Positions 35,159 through 46,284 are shown, numbered from the stretch's first letter. The stretch is DNA of 64,000 nt from Argentina anserina (GCF_933775445.1 NC_065877.1:27032001-27096000), one strand, 5' to 3'. Notes: a model not told the origin generated them from the letters alone. Made by a program: numbers and translations.

Positions 35159-37228
35159 ATGGATTCCAAATTCAACGCCCAATCCGCTTCCTACCACGCC
35201 AACCAGGCCGGCAAACTTACGATCTCGGAGGCGGCGCCGATCTTCGAGCAACTCCTCACCGCTTTCCCGACCGCCGCCAAGTACTGGACTCAGTACGCCA
35301 AGGCCCAGATGGCGGCGAACAACTACGAGGCCACCGGGAACTTGTTCCCCAGGTGTTTGATGAAATGCCTCGACATCCCACTGTGGCAGACCTACCTCGA
35401 TTTCATCAAGAAAGCCAACAACGGCCGGGAGGGTCAAGATTTGATCAGGAAGGCGTTTGAATTCGCGGTGGATAATGTCGGCGATGATATCAGGTCTGGG
35501 CCTGTGTGGGTGGACTACATTAGCTTCTTGAAGGCTGGGAATCAGATGGTTGCGATGCGAAAAGCGTACCAGAAGGCCATAATGAGTCGTAATCACAGCA
35601 CGGACCAGCTTTGGAGTGAGTACCAGAGTTTCGAAAGGACCTACAACAAGGACCTTGCGAAAAGCCTGTTGAATGAGTTTTCGCAGAAGTTTAATGCCGC
35701 CAAGAATGTATATTGGGAGAGGAGTCATATTGTGAAGGGCATTGACTTCGGCATGCAGGCTGTGCCGCCGAGTGGTGATTTGAGGGAGGAAGGGCAGTGG
35801 ATGGCGTGGAAGAAGCTGTTGGCTTTCGAGATGGAGAATCGGCAGAGGGTGGACATTGCGTGGTGCAACAAGCGAATTCGGTTGGCGTATGAGCAGTGTC
35901 TGATGTGTCTGTCCTATTACCCTGATATATGGTATGATTACGCAATGTGGCTTGTGAAATGTGGCTCCCTGGGTGCTGCGGCGAGTGTGTTTGAGAGGGC
36001 TTTGCAGGCTCTTCCTGAGTCGGAGATGCTGAGGTTTGCGTATGCGGAGCTGGAAGAATCCCGAGGAGGAATACAGGCTGCAAAGAAGATATATGAGGCC
36101 ATTTTGGGAAATGGTGGTGCTACCACTTTATCTGGACTTGCTCAGATACAGTTTCTTCGATTCTTAAGGAGGACTGAAGGTACTAAAGCTGCTCACAGCT
36201 ACTTTTTAGAAGCGAGAAAATCCCAGAATTGTACTTCTAATGTATATGTTGCTTATGCCAACATGGCCTTGTGTCTTGATAAAAAAATGAAACTTGCACA
36301 CAATGTGTTTGAAGCTGGGATGAAACTGTTTATGCATGACCCTGAGTACATTCTTGAGTATGTAGATTATTTGATTCGTTTGAATGATGATATAAATGCT
36401 AGAGCCTTGTTTGAGAGGGTATTATGCTCGATGCCCGCTGATAAATCGGTTGACATATGGAACCGATTTGTCAAGTTTGAGCAAATTTATGGAAACTTGG
36501 CCAGTATGATGAAGGTCGAGCAAAGAAGAAGGGAAGCACTTTCTAGTATAGGTGGTGAAGAGCAATCTTCGTCTTTTAAAAGTTCATTGCAGGATGTTGT
36601 ATCACGATATAGTTACAGGAATCTTTCTCCCTGCTCTGTGAAGGATTTGGATCATTTAACCCGCGAAGAGTCCCTATTAAGAAATATGAATAGGAAGATC
36701 CTTAGTTCCTCCTCCTCTGTTCCTGCTGAAGCCAAACCAGCTGTGGTACCAGATTCATCAGCAGCAGTAGCTTATCCAGCTACTTATCAGACCACACCTA
36801 AGACAGCAGTTGTTCCAAACCCAGGGCTACAAAGCCAAACACCCATGTCTGGAAGTGTTAAAACCTCAAGATCGCTAGTAGGTGGAAATCCAAAGTTCGA
36901 CGAGGTACTGAAGACCACACCTGCTTTGGTAGCATTCCTGACAAATATGCCCGGGCAAGTTGGGGGTCCAACCCCAGATGTGGATGTTGTGTTATCATTT
37001 GTTTTGCAAAGTGACATACCAATCAACACGAGCAGAAAAAGGAAAGCTGATCAAAATGATGAGGATGTCAAGCCCCAGCCTCAGCCAGAATTCCCAGTAG
37101 ATATTTTCAAGGCGCGACAGATGCAGAAGAGGCATCATGGTACTGGTTCTCAAATAGGATCTGCCTCCTACGGGAGTTCTAGTTCTAGTTCTGGTGGTTA
37201 CACTGTAGTAACTCGTAACACCATCTGA
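35159..37228 (+). CDS. CSTF77: Cleavage stimulation factor subunit 77-like, intronless copy
   Basis: Cleavage stimulation factor 77 is the HAT-repeat scaffold of the nuclear mRNA 3'-end processing machinery, bridging CstF-64, CstF-50 and CPSF. This 689-codon frame aligns along the family's length. The N-terminal ISEAAPIFEQLLTAFPTAAKYW is followed by HAT repeats up to about residue 480, including DIWYDYAMWLVKCGS, LRFAYAELEESRGG, ILEYVDYLIRLNDD and WNRFVKFEQIYGNLASM. The conserved LQDVVSRYSYRNLSPC comes next, then a low-complexity Pro/Ser tail. Plant orthologues are about 730-770 residues and are encoded by many exons. Here there is no intron, and a linker that in plants carries a dozen extra residues is shortened around residue 128. 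This points to a retrocopy with an intact frame. No poly(A) remnant or flanking duplication is visible. Confidence 0.9.
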   Translation: MDSKFNAQSASYHANQAGKLTISEAAPIFEQLLTAFPTAAKYWTQYAKAQMAANNYEATGNLFPRCLMKCLDIPLWQTYLDFIKKANNGREGQDLIRKAFEFAVDNVGDDIRSGPVWVDYISFLKAGNQMVAMRKAYQKAIMSRNHSTDQLWSEYQSFERTYNKDLAKSLLNEFSQKFNAAKNVYWERSHIVKGIDFGMQAVPPSGDLREEGQWMAWKKLLAFEMENRQRVDIAWCNKRIRLAYEQCLMCLSYYPDIWYDYAMWLVKCGSLGAAASVFERALQALPESEMLRFAYAELEESRGGIQAAKKIYEAILGNGGATTLSGLAQIQFLRFLRRTEGTKAAHSYFLEARKSQNCTSNVYVAYANMALCLDKKMKLAHNVFEAGMKLFMHDPEYILEYVDYLIRLNDDINARALFERVLCSMPADKSVDIWNRFVKFEQIYGNLASMMKVEQRRREALSSIGGEEQSSSFKSSLQDVVSRYSYRNLSPCSVKDLDHLTREESLLRNMNRKILSSSSSVPAEAKPAVVPDSSAAVAYPATYQTTPKTAVVPNPGLQSQTPMSGSVKTSRSLVGGNPKFDEVLKTTPALVAFLTNMPGQVGGPTPDVDVVLSFVLQSDIPINTSRKRKADQNDEDVKPQPQPEFPVDIFKARQMQKRHHGTGSQIGSASYGSSSSSSGGYTVVTRNTI

Positions 37229-38669
37229 ATTTAAGTTCGGAGTCTCAAAAACAAAAATGTAAATTCATTGTTTTCTCACTTCCTGATCATTTGCAGATCA
37301 GTTTCATATGTACAGAGACCATTTACTTAATGAATTCTCTATTCTTTTAAAGATATCTCTCGAGCATTTTCTATTTTCCAGTTTACTGTCATCAATTTCT
37401 CTTTTCGTGTTATTTTCCTCTTTGTTTGTGTTTGATATGGTTAAGCTCCTTTATGTTTATCAAGAATTCACTGTCAGAAGCCGACTTAGTAATTTGGTTA
37501 TAGCAAATCTATTAAATTTCCCCATGATAGAATGATTCTACGAGCCATTTGGTTCTTTAATTGTCATGAAAAATTATTACCCTGAAAAATGAAACAAGTT
37601 GTCTGTGGTGTTCAAAAATTTAATTTCGTTAACTACCCACGTAGGTCGGTAAGGAAAAATAAAGTGAAATGAACTCGCATCAGTGGATTTCTGGCCAAAA
37701 CATTTCTGTGAATCCTACATTCCTACTCAATCTTAAGTGGTCTAATTCTACTTGATCAAACTCCGAGAATAATTTTTTTTTTCATTAATATATTTGTCTA
37801 AATGTCTCATCCCAGTATAGCTACCATCCGTCGTCCTGCAATTTGTATGTTCCTCTATAGGGGGGATTGCAGTTATTTCCATCCCAAAAATAAAAATGTA
37901 AGCAGTTGAAAGAGTTATACCCGTTGTGACCATAAGAAAGAGTCACTATAATAAGAGTTATTCTTTTTAAGAAATAAACAAGAGTTATTATGTCATAGAA
38001 AAAACAAACAAGACACTCCGATTTTCATTTTCTATTTTCATAATATAGAAAAATTGTAAAAAAAAAAAAAAACTTTAAATGTGTTACCTGACTTACCTCC
38101 CAACTATGCATCGTTATAAGCAAATTTCGCATTGACATCCATCTTTTTAGTTCCGATGTTCTTTTGCGCAATAAAATCCAGTCATTGAGCTTTTGGAGTC
38201 ACTGGGGCTCTACATTATGGTCATGTACAGTTCTATAAACAATAAGTGATTCTGAAACTTTGTTAGGCTTTCAATTTTCAACAAATGATGCCAGGATAAC
38301 ATGACAGTATCCCGATCTTAAAACAAATCTGAAAGGTCCTAGCTCTTTCATACCTGATCAAAGAGGAGTAATGTCTAAATCTCATCGAATGAACTTCCGA
38401 TAAACTAGCAATTTCTTGTCTATAATGGCAACAGTGCATTCCAAAGATGCAATCGTTCAAGCAACAATGTGGCAAATCATGTGTTGAATCTTTCAAGCTT
38501 CAACCTTACAGCAGTGCAACATATGCAAATAAATACCGCCTGCACCGATCACATTCTTTCCCCAAAACCACATTTTTAATTACACAAGGGGCAGCTAAAT
38601 TAAATTTGCAGAAAAGCAAAGCCAATGCTCAATCCAAGCATAATTATCCTTCATTCCCCACTGTACAAC
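37229..38669. other. Convergent intergenic region
   Basis: This is the 3' flank of both the CSTF77-like gene (plus) and the subtilase gene (minus). It is AT-rich, with no conserved frame and no repeat termini. An A-run at 38057-38071 is a simple homopolymer. 3' UTRs probably take up the outer few hundred bases. Confidence 0.5.
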
Positions 38670-41006
38670 TCACATAGACGCTGAATACCCAGAACTAGTA
38701 CTGCTCCACCTAACAGCAACTGGACTCCTCACAAGGTGACTTCCATCGCTCCACTCAATCGTCCCGTATCTCTCCCCGTTTTCATACCCAGCACCTTTGG
38801 CAAATGTAACCTCATAACTCTGAGTCTGATTTGCTTCACTGAAAACCAGCTTACTTGGCTCAAAACTGATTTCAACACCCGCCGGAGCATCCACATTAAC
38901 CTCATAAACTGCATCAGCAACACTCCCAACATTCGTCGCAACTCTCTTGTACTTCACCAACTCCCGGCCAGGCTTAAACACCACTGCAAAAGACGGATAA
39001 TTCAAATCACCAGGGCTGGCTAAACTGTTTTTAGCACATACATCATCCCCAGCTAACTCTCTAGTGAAAACAGCTATCTGCCTAGGACCATAACCAATCG
39101 AGCACATGAATGCAACATAGTCTTTCACATCGATATCATACACCAACCCGGGATTAAGTGCCCTGTTAGGATCAACATGCCCAGCTCCATGAACAAAAGG
39201 CGTCGAGTCTCCCCCATTCGCAAGATCCTTAATTTTGCTCCCTGAATTGTCCACAGTATAAGCTGTTGTCACCAATGCAGACTTAATAGCAGCAGGTGAC
39301 CATTTTGGATAGGCTTTTCGCAGCAGAGCGGCAATGCCGCTAACATGCGGGCAGGACATTGATGTGCCCGAAATGATATTGAACTCAACTCGTCTCGGAT
39401 CAATGTCCAAATCAGTAGGCGAAGAAGCACCAGTCCAAGCAGCTAGAATGTTCACTCCCGGAGCAATCACATCGGGTTTCAGTATCTCCGGAGTCAGCGA
39501 ATTCGGACCCATGCTCGAAAACGATGCTACTTTTGGCGACGGTGGAGAAGTCCCGATCACAGTTCCCCGGAATTTGATCGTGGCCGTCGGATGTTCCCCA
39601 ACTTTGATGTAACTCCTTATCTGATCAGCAGCCATTTGACCCACCATTGTTGCTGGAATAAGGTGAGAGTCAGCAAGAAGCTCCTCACCGCTCTCTTCAG
39701 TGTTTGCCATTATCATCCCGATTCCACCGGCGAGCTTCACGGCGCTTCCTTTGGCGACTCTGGCGTTACCTCCCCTGTCACACACGACGATCTTGCCTTG
39801 TACTTTCGACGGCTGCAGAGCTCCGGAGTAGCATAACCTGCTGCCGCAGTCTCCGCCGTAGACTAATGGGAGCTTGTCGTCCGTTAGCTCCTCGCCGGAG
39901 TACAACGACACGCCGTTGAAGACTCTGCCGTCGCCTAAGACAACGTCGGCCGGGAACTCCCTGTCGAGAGTGGAAGCTCCGACTGTGAGGATCCATGGAG
40001 CGATGTTGGTGGCGGTGAACTTTCCGGGACCTGAGTTTCCGGCGGAGGCCGAGAGAAGAACGCCGTGCTGCGCCGCGCCGAAGCCTCCAATGGCGATGGA
40101 GTCGATGTCGTACGGCGGAGCGCCGCCGCTTGCGCCGACGGAGAGCGAGATGATGTGGACTCCGTCGGCGATGGCCTGGTCCATGGCGGCGAGAATATCG
40201 GAGTCGAAGCAGCCGAAAGTCCAGCAGATTTTATAGGCCGCGATTCTGGCTTTGCTGGCCATGCCTCTGGCCTCGCCGGAAGCGTACCCGTAGAAGCTGG
40301 CGTTGGAAACCCTAGAGCCGCCGGCGGTGGAGGCCGTGTGGGTGCCGTGGCCTGCTGTGTCTCTCGGCGATCTGGCTTCGTTGGACTCGTTCATTGGTTT
40401 TCCGAGGTTGGATTCATAGCCGCTGAAATAAGCCCTAGCTCCGACGATCTTCCGGTTGCAAGCGGACGCCGGAAAGTCGCCGGAGGTGACGCATTTGCCT
40501 TTCCATGATTTCGGGACGGGGCCCAGGCCAGTGTCCGAGAAACTCGGGCGCTCGGGCCAAATCCCGGTGTCGAGGACTCCGATGATGACGTCATCCGCGT
40601 AGTCGGAGTTGGACCAGATGCCGAAGTTATCGGCGAGGCCCATGAAGTCGTAGGTACGCGTGGTGTGGAGGTGGCGGGGCATGTCGGGGACGACGGAGAG
40701 AATCGCGGGGTGGGAGTGGAGCGCGTGAGCTTGGGCGGGGGAGAGCGTGGCGGAGAAGCCATGGAGGGCGCGTGAATAGGTGTAGAGGAGCTTGGTGGGG
40801 TGAGGGGAGGGAGGGAGGGAGAGGAGGATGGAGGTGTACCAGCGGCGGTGGGAGGAGAACAGGGCAGGCTTGGAGGATTTCGACACGTGGACGATGAAAG
40901 TCCGGGGAGGGTCGTCGGATTGGTCAGCTGAGAGAGCTGCAGGGACAGAGCAGAGGACAAGGAGGAAGAAAAAGAAGAAGAAGAGGGAAGGAGATGAAAG
41001 AGCCAT
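38670..41006 (-). CDS. SBT1.4: Subtilisin-like serine protease, SBT1 group, single exon
   Basis: A secreted plant subtilase acting in the cell wall or apoplast. The 778-codon frame is uninterrupted, as is usual for SBT1 genes. Residues 1-26 are a signal peptide with a Phe/Leu core. The I9 prodomain spans about 36-115, ending near HTTRTYDFMGL where processing occurs. The S8 domain carries Asp146 (VLDTGIWPE), His223 (GHGTHTAS), the oxyanion Asn324 (SASAGNSGPG) and Ser549 (SGTSMSCPHVSG). A PA domain is inserted at about 365-470, and an Fn3-like domain spans about 675-775. One oddity is FSSMGPN at 497-503, where the family normally has FSSRGPN. All catalytic residues are kept, so it is probably active. 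The closest subgroup seems to be SBT1.4, a call made from memory. Confidence 0.93.
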   Translation of the reverse strand: MALSSPSLFFFFFFLLVLCSVPAALSADQSDDPPRTFIVHVSKSSKPALFSSHRRWYTSILLSLPPSPHPTKLLYTYSRALHGFSATLSPAQAHALHSHPAILSVVPDMPRHLHTTRTYDFMGLADNFGIWSNSDYADDVIIGVLDTGIWPERPSFSDTGLGPVPKSWKGKCVTSGDFPASACNRKIVGARAYFSGYESNLGKPMNESNEARSPRDTAGHGTHTASTAGGSRVSNASFYGYASGEARGMASKARIAAYKICWTFGCFDSDILAAMDQAIADGVHIISLSVGASGGAPPYDIDSIAIGGFGAAQHGVLLSASAGNSGPGKFTATNIAPWILTVGASTLDREFPADVVLGDGRVFNGVSLYSGEELTDDKLPLVYGGDCGSRLCYSGALQPSKVQGKIVVCDRGGNARVAKGSAVKLAGGIGMIMANTEESGEELLADSHLIPATMVGQMAADQIRSYIKVGEHPTATIKFRGTVIGTSPPSPKVASFSSMGPNSLTPEILKPDVIAPGVNILAAWTGASSPTDLDIDPRRVEFNIISGTSMSCPHVSGIAALLRKAYPKWSPAAIKSALVTTAYTVDNSGSKIKDLANGGDSTPFVHGAGHVDPNRALNPGLVYDIDVKDYVAFMCSIGYGPRQIAVFTRELAGDDVCAKNSLASPGDLNYPSFAVVFKPGRELVKYKRVATNVGSVADAVYEVNVDAPAGVEISFEPSKLVFSEANQTQSYEVTFAKGAGYENGERYGTIEWSDGSHLVRSPVAVRWSSTSSGYSASM

Positions 41007-43776
41007 GAGAGGTTACTAGAAGTGGGAGAAACAAAAGGGGGTGAAAGAAGAGTGAAGTGTCTGGCCAATCCAGGAGCTGGGTTTTAAAGATGGAAGAGAT
41101 TTGGGGCAATCTGTACACGTATGATGGACAGGTTCATCTGAACGACAATTGGACAAAAGAGGGTTTGGGAAGATCTGAAATTTAGGTGATGGGTTTCTTG
41201 TAGTATTGGGATTTCAGAAGCTGATCTGATCTGGAAACCAAGGTCGTGGAGGCATAAGCGACCACAGTGTATATTCAGTTTATGTCGGGTGTTGCAAGTT
41301 TGCTACCAATGGATATACGACAGAGGAATCAATGAGTCTTCAGGGAGAAAACGACAGGGATTTGGAGGATCAAACTGCTCAGTGGTCCACTGGTCCATGT
41401 ATGTTGATAGTACACAGTAGAAGTATTAGCGATGATGATGAGCAGCCATTTGGCTATGGCCAATCCTACAATGGAAAATCAATATATCAGGGCTGTCTTT
41501 GGCAGCTCGGTTAAAAAAAAAAAATTTATGTTGATTTCTGAAAATAAAATATTGATAAATAAAATAATTGATTGTTTGATAAACTGATTTATATAAGTGA
41601 CTGTTAATGACAAAAATAATGATAAAACATTTGGTATACTCAAACTGTCTTATATTTTTAATTTATCAAATGACTAATTTGGACATGTAAGATAATTTTA
41701 GATAAACTCAAACTGTCTTATACTTTACCAAATCTCCACCTAAATGAATTATAAAAAAAACTTATGAGAAACCTCCACCCCAATTGTTGGGATTCGTACA
41801 ATATACAATGAAATCTCCACTTACAAAAACTTCTCACTACCAACTGATTTTGATCGGAATTTACAGTTTCCATATTAATCACATCTTTCTCTTTGCCGAG
41901 CATATTTCTACGTTGCCTTTCCAACTCTATTACATAGAGATATATGTCTCCATTTATTGCAAACCACAAAAGCATTAAGAATAATGAACAATTTTAAAAA
42001 GTACTAAAATTATGACTTGAGCATTTACCTGATCTTTATTAGTGGATGAGATTTTGATGACAATGCCAGTCCTTTCAGTAGGCAAATTACTAATATTGTT
42101 GTACATAATGCCGATGTTTGATATAATTGAAAATAATTAAGCAAAGCAATCTCAAAGAGTTGCCTAAAGACAAAATGAATTTATTCAACCCATAAAAGTA
42201 AAAAATCTAAGACTCCTACCATTTCCAACCCTCATTCACTACGGCTAATAGACTCTGTACAGCTAAGGATCCTACTGAGCATATGTCTTATCAATATGAA
42301 CCCAACCAGGACACTCATTTAGGGTCATGATGCAATAGGCATATAAACATTTCTCTTTTTTGTCAAGGATAGTAGAGTATATATGCATGGACTTTAATTC
42401 TACTATTATCTTTAAAAGACGAATTGTCATCTCCCTAGGAAAACAAATGGTCAAAACCTACATTCTACTTGATGAACAATTAAGTAAAAATGTGATAAGA
42501 GTGTATAGATGAGACTGAACAAATCTGTTAATGTCAGAAAAAAAAAAGCAGCAGAGAAACTTAACTTAGTGATGATTCAGCAAAAATGCAATCCTCAACG
42601 AAATTCCTTTTATGCAAGATTATAGATGGGCAGATTATGATCTTATCCTTACATGTCAAGATTATAGAGACACAATTAAATGAATGTTGAATTGTTCTTA
42701 ATTGTAAACTCTTACATGGGATGGCAAAAAGTCTGAACCGAAAACATATTATAAAATCACTTACTCATTGTATTTCTAATGTTATGAAATCAGTATATTA
42801 CTATCTTCATACCTGAAACCAGGGTGTACCAAAATGTCGTAAATTGATGTAGTAACCCATCATAGAGATCGTAGTATCCAACATCTTCTGTCGTATCTGT
42901 AATATCAATTTGAAAGAACTAGCAAAGCAACATAGCACTACTTCAACAGAATAATAGAGTTTCTACCTATTTATCTAAAGAAGCCTACGAATTGGCTGCG
43001 GAGTTTGGGAAACCTCTCTCATATGATGTTGCAACAAAGAAGACGCATGTACCAGAAAAACAACTGAGTGAGTAATGGTAACTGAACGTGCCAGTACTCT
43101 CAAAAGCCATGGCAAACGAATTTGACATTCAGTTAATCAGTTTTCATGTTTTGTAACACTAAAATTTAAGATTATGGTGGTAGTCACTATAGGAACATTC
43201 AAACATATAGGCCATGTTATCAACCACACACGTACACAATTAACAATTGAGAAATCAGTCATGAATTGCCAGTTATAATGATTGGTACTTCCATATATAC
43301 CTTCATCATCAGACGAATCAAAAACACATACAATAACCATGAAAGCATCATATGAACCTATCTCTATTAGAAGAGTTAAAGAAATTTACACAAAAACACA
43401 TACAACAGCCATGACAACAGCATATGAATGTTATACCTAATACACTTTACACCACACAGCAATGTCACAAACTCACAGAAAAAATCACAAACTCACAATT
43501 TAACACAAAAATAAAATTAAACTGGACGGTTTTGTCACCCTTTTACCCTCATGGCCTCACCCGGTCAACCCTACAAGGTATCAGACCAAAACCAAAAAAA
43601 AAAATACAAGGGGATTCCAATTTTCAATTTCCAAGTCCCAACTCCACCTTAGGTCGTCCAGAATCAGAAAACTAACCCACAACATTAGTTCTTCATAAGT
43701 TCATATAAACTCCCAAACCCCAACTATTCCTTCCAAGTCTGAAACAAACACTCTCTCAGTCTAAATGCATCAATAG
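41007..43776. other. Upstream flank of the subtilase gene and AT-rich intergenic DNA
   Basis: A TATA-like TTTAAAA (minus strand, about 41083-41089) lies some 80 bp above the subtilase start codon and may be its promoter. From about 41490 the sequence is AT-rich with MITE-like composition, including repeated TCAAACTGTCTTATA at 41640 and 41706. No conserved frame. Confidence 0.45.
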
Positions 43777-43919
43777 TAGGCTATCTACCTGAAGAAGTCC
43801 TCGAAAAAATCATTCGCTACTTGCCCCCAAAAGCCATAGTCAAATGCGCCCTTGTCTCAAATGCCCCCAAAAGAAATTTACACAAACAACATATGAATCC
43901 GTCAGAATATGCGATCATG
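43768..43919 (+). pseudogene. F-box domain fragment
   Basis: One frame reads GYLPEEVLEKIIRYLPPKAI then VKCALVS, a clear start of an F-box (the SKP1-binding part of SCF ubiquitin ligases). It then runs into unrelated sequence and a stop at about 43919. There is no downstream repeat domain. It lacks a good in-frame start, so it is a relic. A second F-box relic lies on the minus strand at 50950-51068. Confidence 0.6.
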
Positions 43920-44289
43920 CCACCCTAAAGCAATCTAACCAAAACAAACATTCTCTAGTTTCTAGTTCTAACCAATTTTGTGTTTCATTGATACACATTT
44001 CATAACAAACTTCAAATCATAACATCATACCACTAATCCCAAATTACATACAACCCAGATCAAATTGAAGCCAAATTACAACGGAATTAAAGAAATTTGA
44101 AACTAATATTGCTAAATTACTATCGTTTAATCAAACTCCCAAAACACGGGCTTGATTTTAATTCTTGCACCCAAAATCGTGATCGATGTTGAAGATGTGT
44201 TGCTTTGGATTCTTGAACTCGGAATCGTGATTGATGATTGACGAAGCAGTCAGAAAGATTGTTAGGGAGAGCTTGTGACACCGTTCAGG

Positions 44290-44301
44290 GAGAGAGAGAG
44301 G

Positions 44302-44364
<63 letters not shown>
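44290..44364 (+). repeat. (GA)n microsatellite
   Basis: More than 30 GA units, interrupted once by GGGG near 44300. The Arg/Glu and Ser/Leu repeat frames crossing it are artefacts of the repeat. Confidence 0.97.
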
Positions 44365-44368
<4 letters not shown>

Positions 44369-44811
44369 TAGCGGCGTAGAAGAGAGGGTGAAGACGAGGG
44401 TTTCAGTGGCGATTTCCCGTAATTCATCAAAGCAAATAAGGGTAGGAACTTGTATTACGAAAAATTCATTTAACTACAGTAAACTCCGCTACAATGCTGA
44501 GAGGGCTTCTGCTTCTAAAATGAGCTAAGGAGGAGCTTCTCCTTTTCGAGCTTTAAAGTACTGGCTTCTTCAAGCTAGAGATGATAAGCTAATTTACCAA
44601 ACGGTTGGCAACAACTTAACTTATAATCAGTTATGTCAAAAGCCTTACCAAACATGGCCCATATATTTCTTCAATCATATGCAACTTTGTGCCTGCTCTG
44701 TGCTTCATTATCTTTTAATTTTTTTAGCTTCATGGTGTCTCAATCTCTAGTCTTGCTCTTATGATTAGGGGATGGTTAGTCGGACTCAACTGTGCCAGTT
44801 TTGGTTTACAT

Positions 44812-44965
44812 TTTGAGTAAATGATACAAACAGTATATGATTTTTCTTCCATTCTAACTTTTCATATCTCACTTTTCAATAATATCACGATGGTGTCTCA
44901 CTTTTGAAAGTATATATCAAAATGATATCTAAAACTAATGGCTCTGTTAAAGTTAACACTTTTTT
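44812..44965. repeat. Repeat copy, inverted relative to 47168-47316
   Basis: This ~150-bp stretch (AATGATACAAACAGTATATG at its left) recurs in reverse orientation at 47168-47316, with shared blocks such as TATCTCACTTTT and the paired terminus AATGATACAAA. The two copies could be the ends of one ~2.5-kb element or two copies of a dispersed repeat. I found no matching target duplication. Confidence 0.55.
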
Positions 44966-45110
44966 TTTACAAACTTTAGGTAATCCTATCACCTACCAGA
45001 CACTTCCTGAAAAAAGAACTAGCCTTCAATATGCCAAAAATTTTCACCTAACGACCTCATGTCTATGGTTACTTAGACTTGGCGAAATCACTGCTGACTT
45101 AACCAAGAAA

Positions 45111-45747
45111 TAGAGGTGGCAAATGGTCCCAAAAGCCTAAGCCTCGCCCGGACCAGACACATTAAAAATCGGCCCGGCACGGCTCGAGATCGAGCCCGTT
45201 ATTTTAATGGGCCGGGCCGGACCGAGATACTTTGATGCATGGGCCCAATCCAGTTTTTAGCTCAAAACGGCCCGGGCACGATAAATTTATGGGCCAGCCC
45301 GTTAAACACAAAAATTTATATTATTTATATCAATATTTAAACAATTATCATTATTAAACTTGAATATTATACTTTTTAAATTAAAATCTCTTGATTATTT
45401 TATTATTTTAACTACAATATTTCACAAATATTATCAGAATAGTGAAGAAAACATCATTGTTTTGACATACGAAATGTTTTAAAAATAAAATTATGAAATG
45501 TGTTGTAGTATTTTATTTATTTTACTATTCTAAAGATTTATATAAAATAAATATTTAAAATATTAATATTTTTTATTTTAATTGTTTCATATAATGCTAA
45601 TGGGTTGGGCCGGCCCGCTTCTTGGCCTGGGCTGGGGCTGTGGGTCGGGCCGAACTTAATATTTAAGCAAATGAGTCGGCCCGAGCATGGCACAAGTACG
45701 GTTTGGCCGTTTTAAAATGGACCGGGATGGCCCGTTTTCCACCTTTA
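45111..45747. mobile_element. Non-autonomous hAT (Ac-like) element
   Basis: The ends TAGAGGTGGCAAATGG and (reverse complement of the right end) TAAAGGTGGAAAACGG match at 12-13 of 16 positions. Flanks CCAAGAAA (45103-45110) and CCAGGAAA (45748-45755) match at 7 of 8. GGCCCGG/CGGGCC-rich blocks sit near both ends with an AT-rich core. No transposase in 637 bp. It interrupts the promoter-like remnant that continues at 45748-46840. Confidence 0.88.
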
Positions 45748-46198
45748 CCAGGAAAGTGTTTAGATAGACTGTTAGAAATACCAAAACTAAAATTAACAAA
45801 AGTAATAAGCTTAAACCAACAACACTTAAGATCCACTCTTAGGCGGTAATCCGCCACCTGGGGACTTAAGGGTATAAATAAAAAGACGGTGTTATGGGCT
45901 CACAATATAGTTTATTTATTTAAATATTAATACATACTAAATCCATATCCTCAACTCTGAAAGTTGTTTATCTACTCATAACTAAAATAAATACAACTTA
46001 CTTGTATTACAAGCACTCCACACCGGATTACAGCAGTAGGAAACTTCACAAAATATTTCTCACACTCAGATATAGTATACACTTACACTTTTCTCACACT
46101 ATACTAAAACTTAACTTCTCTCTAAAGGGGGGGGGATAGAACTTCACTCTCAAGCTCTTGATTATTTTATGATTCCTTCCACAAGAAGAGTGAGCTCC

Positions 46199-46206
46199 CT
46201 TTTATA
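46199..46206 (-). promoter_or_regulatory. TATA box in the promoter-like remnant
   Basis: TTATAAAAGGGAGCTC on the minus strand is a near-ideal plant TATA context. It is preceded about 80-150 bp upstream by two direct repeats of TTTGCTTT(A/G)ATAAA-containing sequence. Whether it is still used is unknown. Confidence 0.55.
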
Positions 46207-46284
46207 AGCTCCGGACTCCAACTACATTTAAAACTTATTCAAAAATAATTGGACAATAATGAATCTTATCTTGATAACTTTACT

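Noticed and set aside
35063..35728. 221-codon minus-strand frame
   Set aside because: It lies antisense to the CSTF77-like gene, in a GC-rich stretch that keeps antisense frames open; no domain is present.
40391..41068. 225-codon Ser/Pro-rich minus-strand frame
   Set aside because: It is an off-frame shadow of the GC-rich 5' half of the subtilase gene; the real frame carries the signal peptide, prodomain and catalytic residues.
44238..44528. Arg/Glu dipeptide frame and the opposite Ser/Leu frame
   Set aside because: Both are translations of the (GA)n microsatellite.
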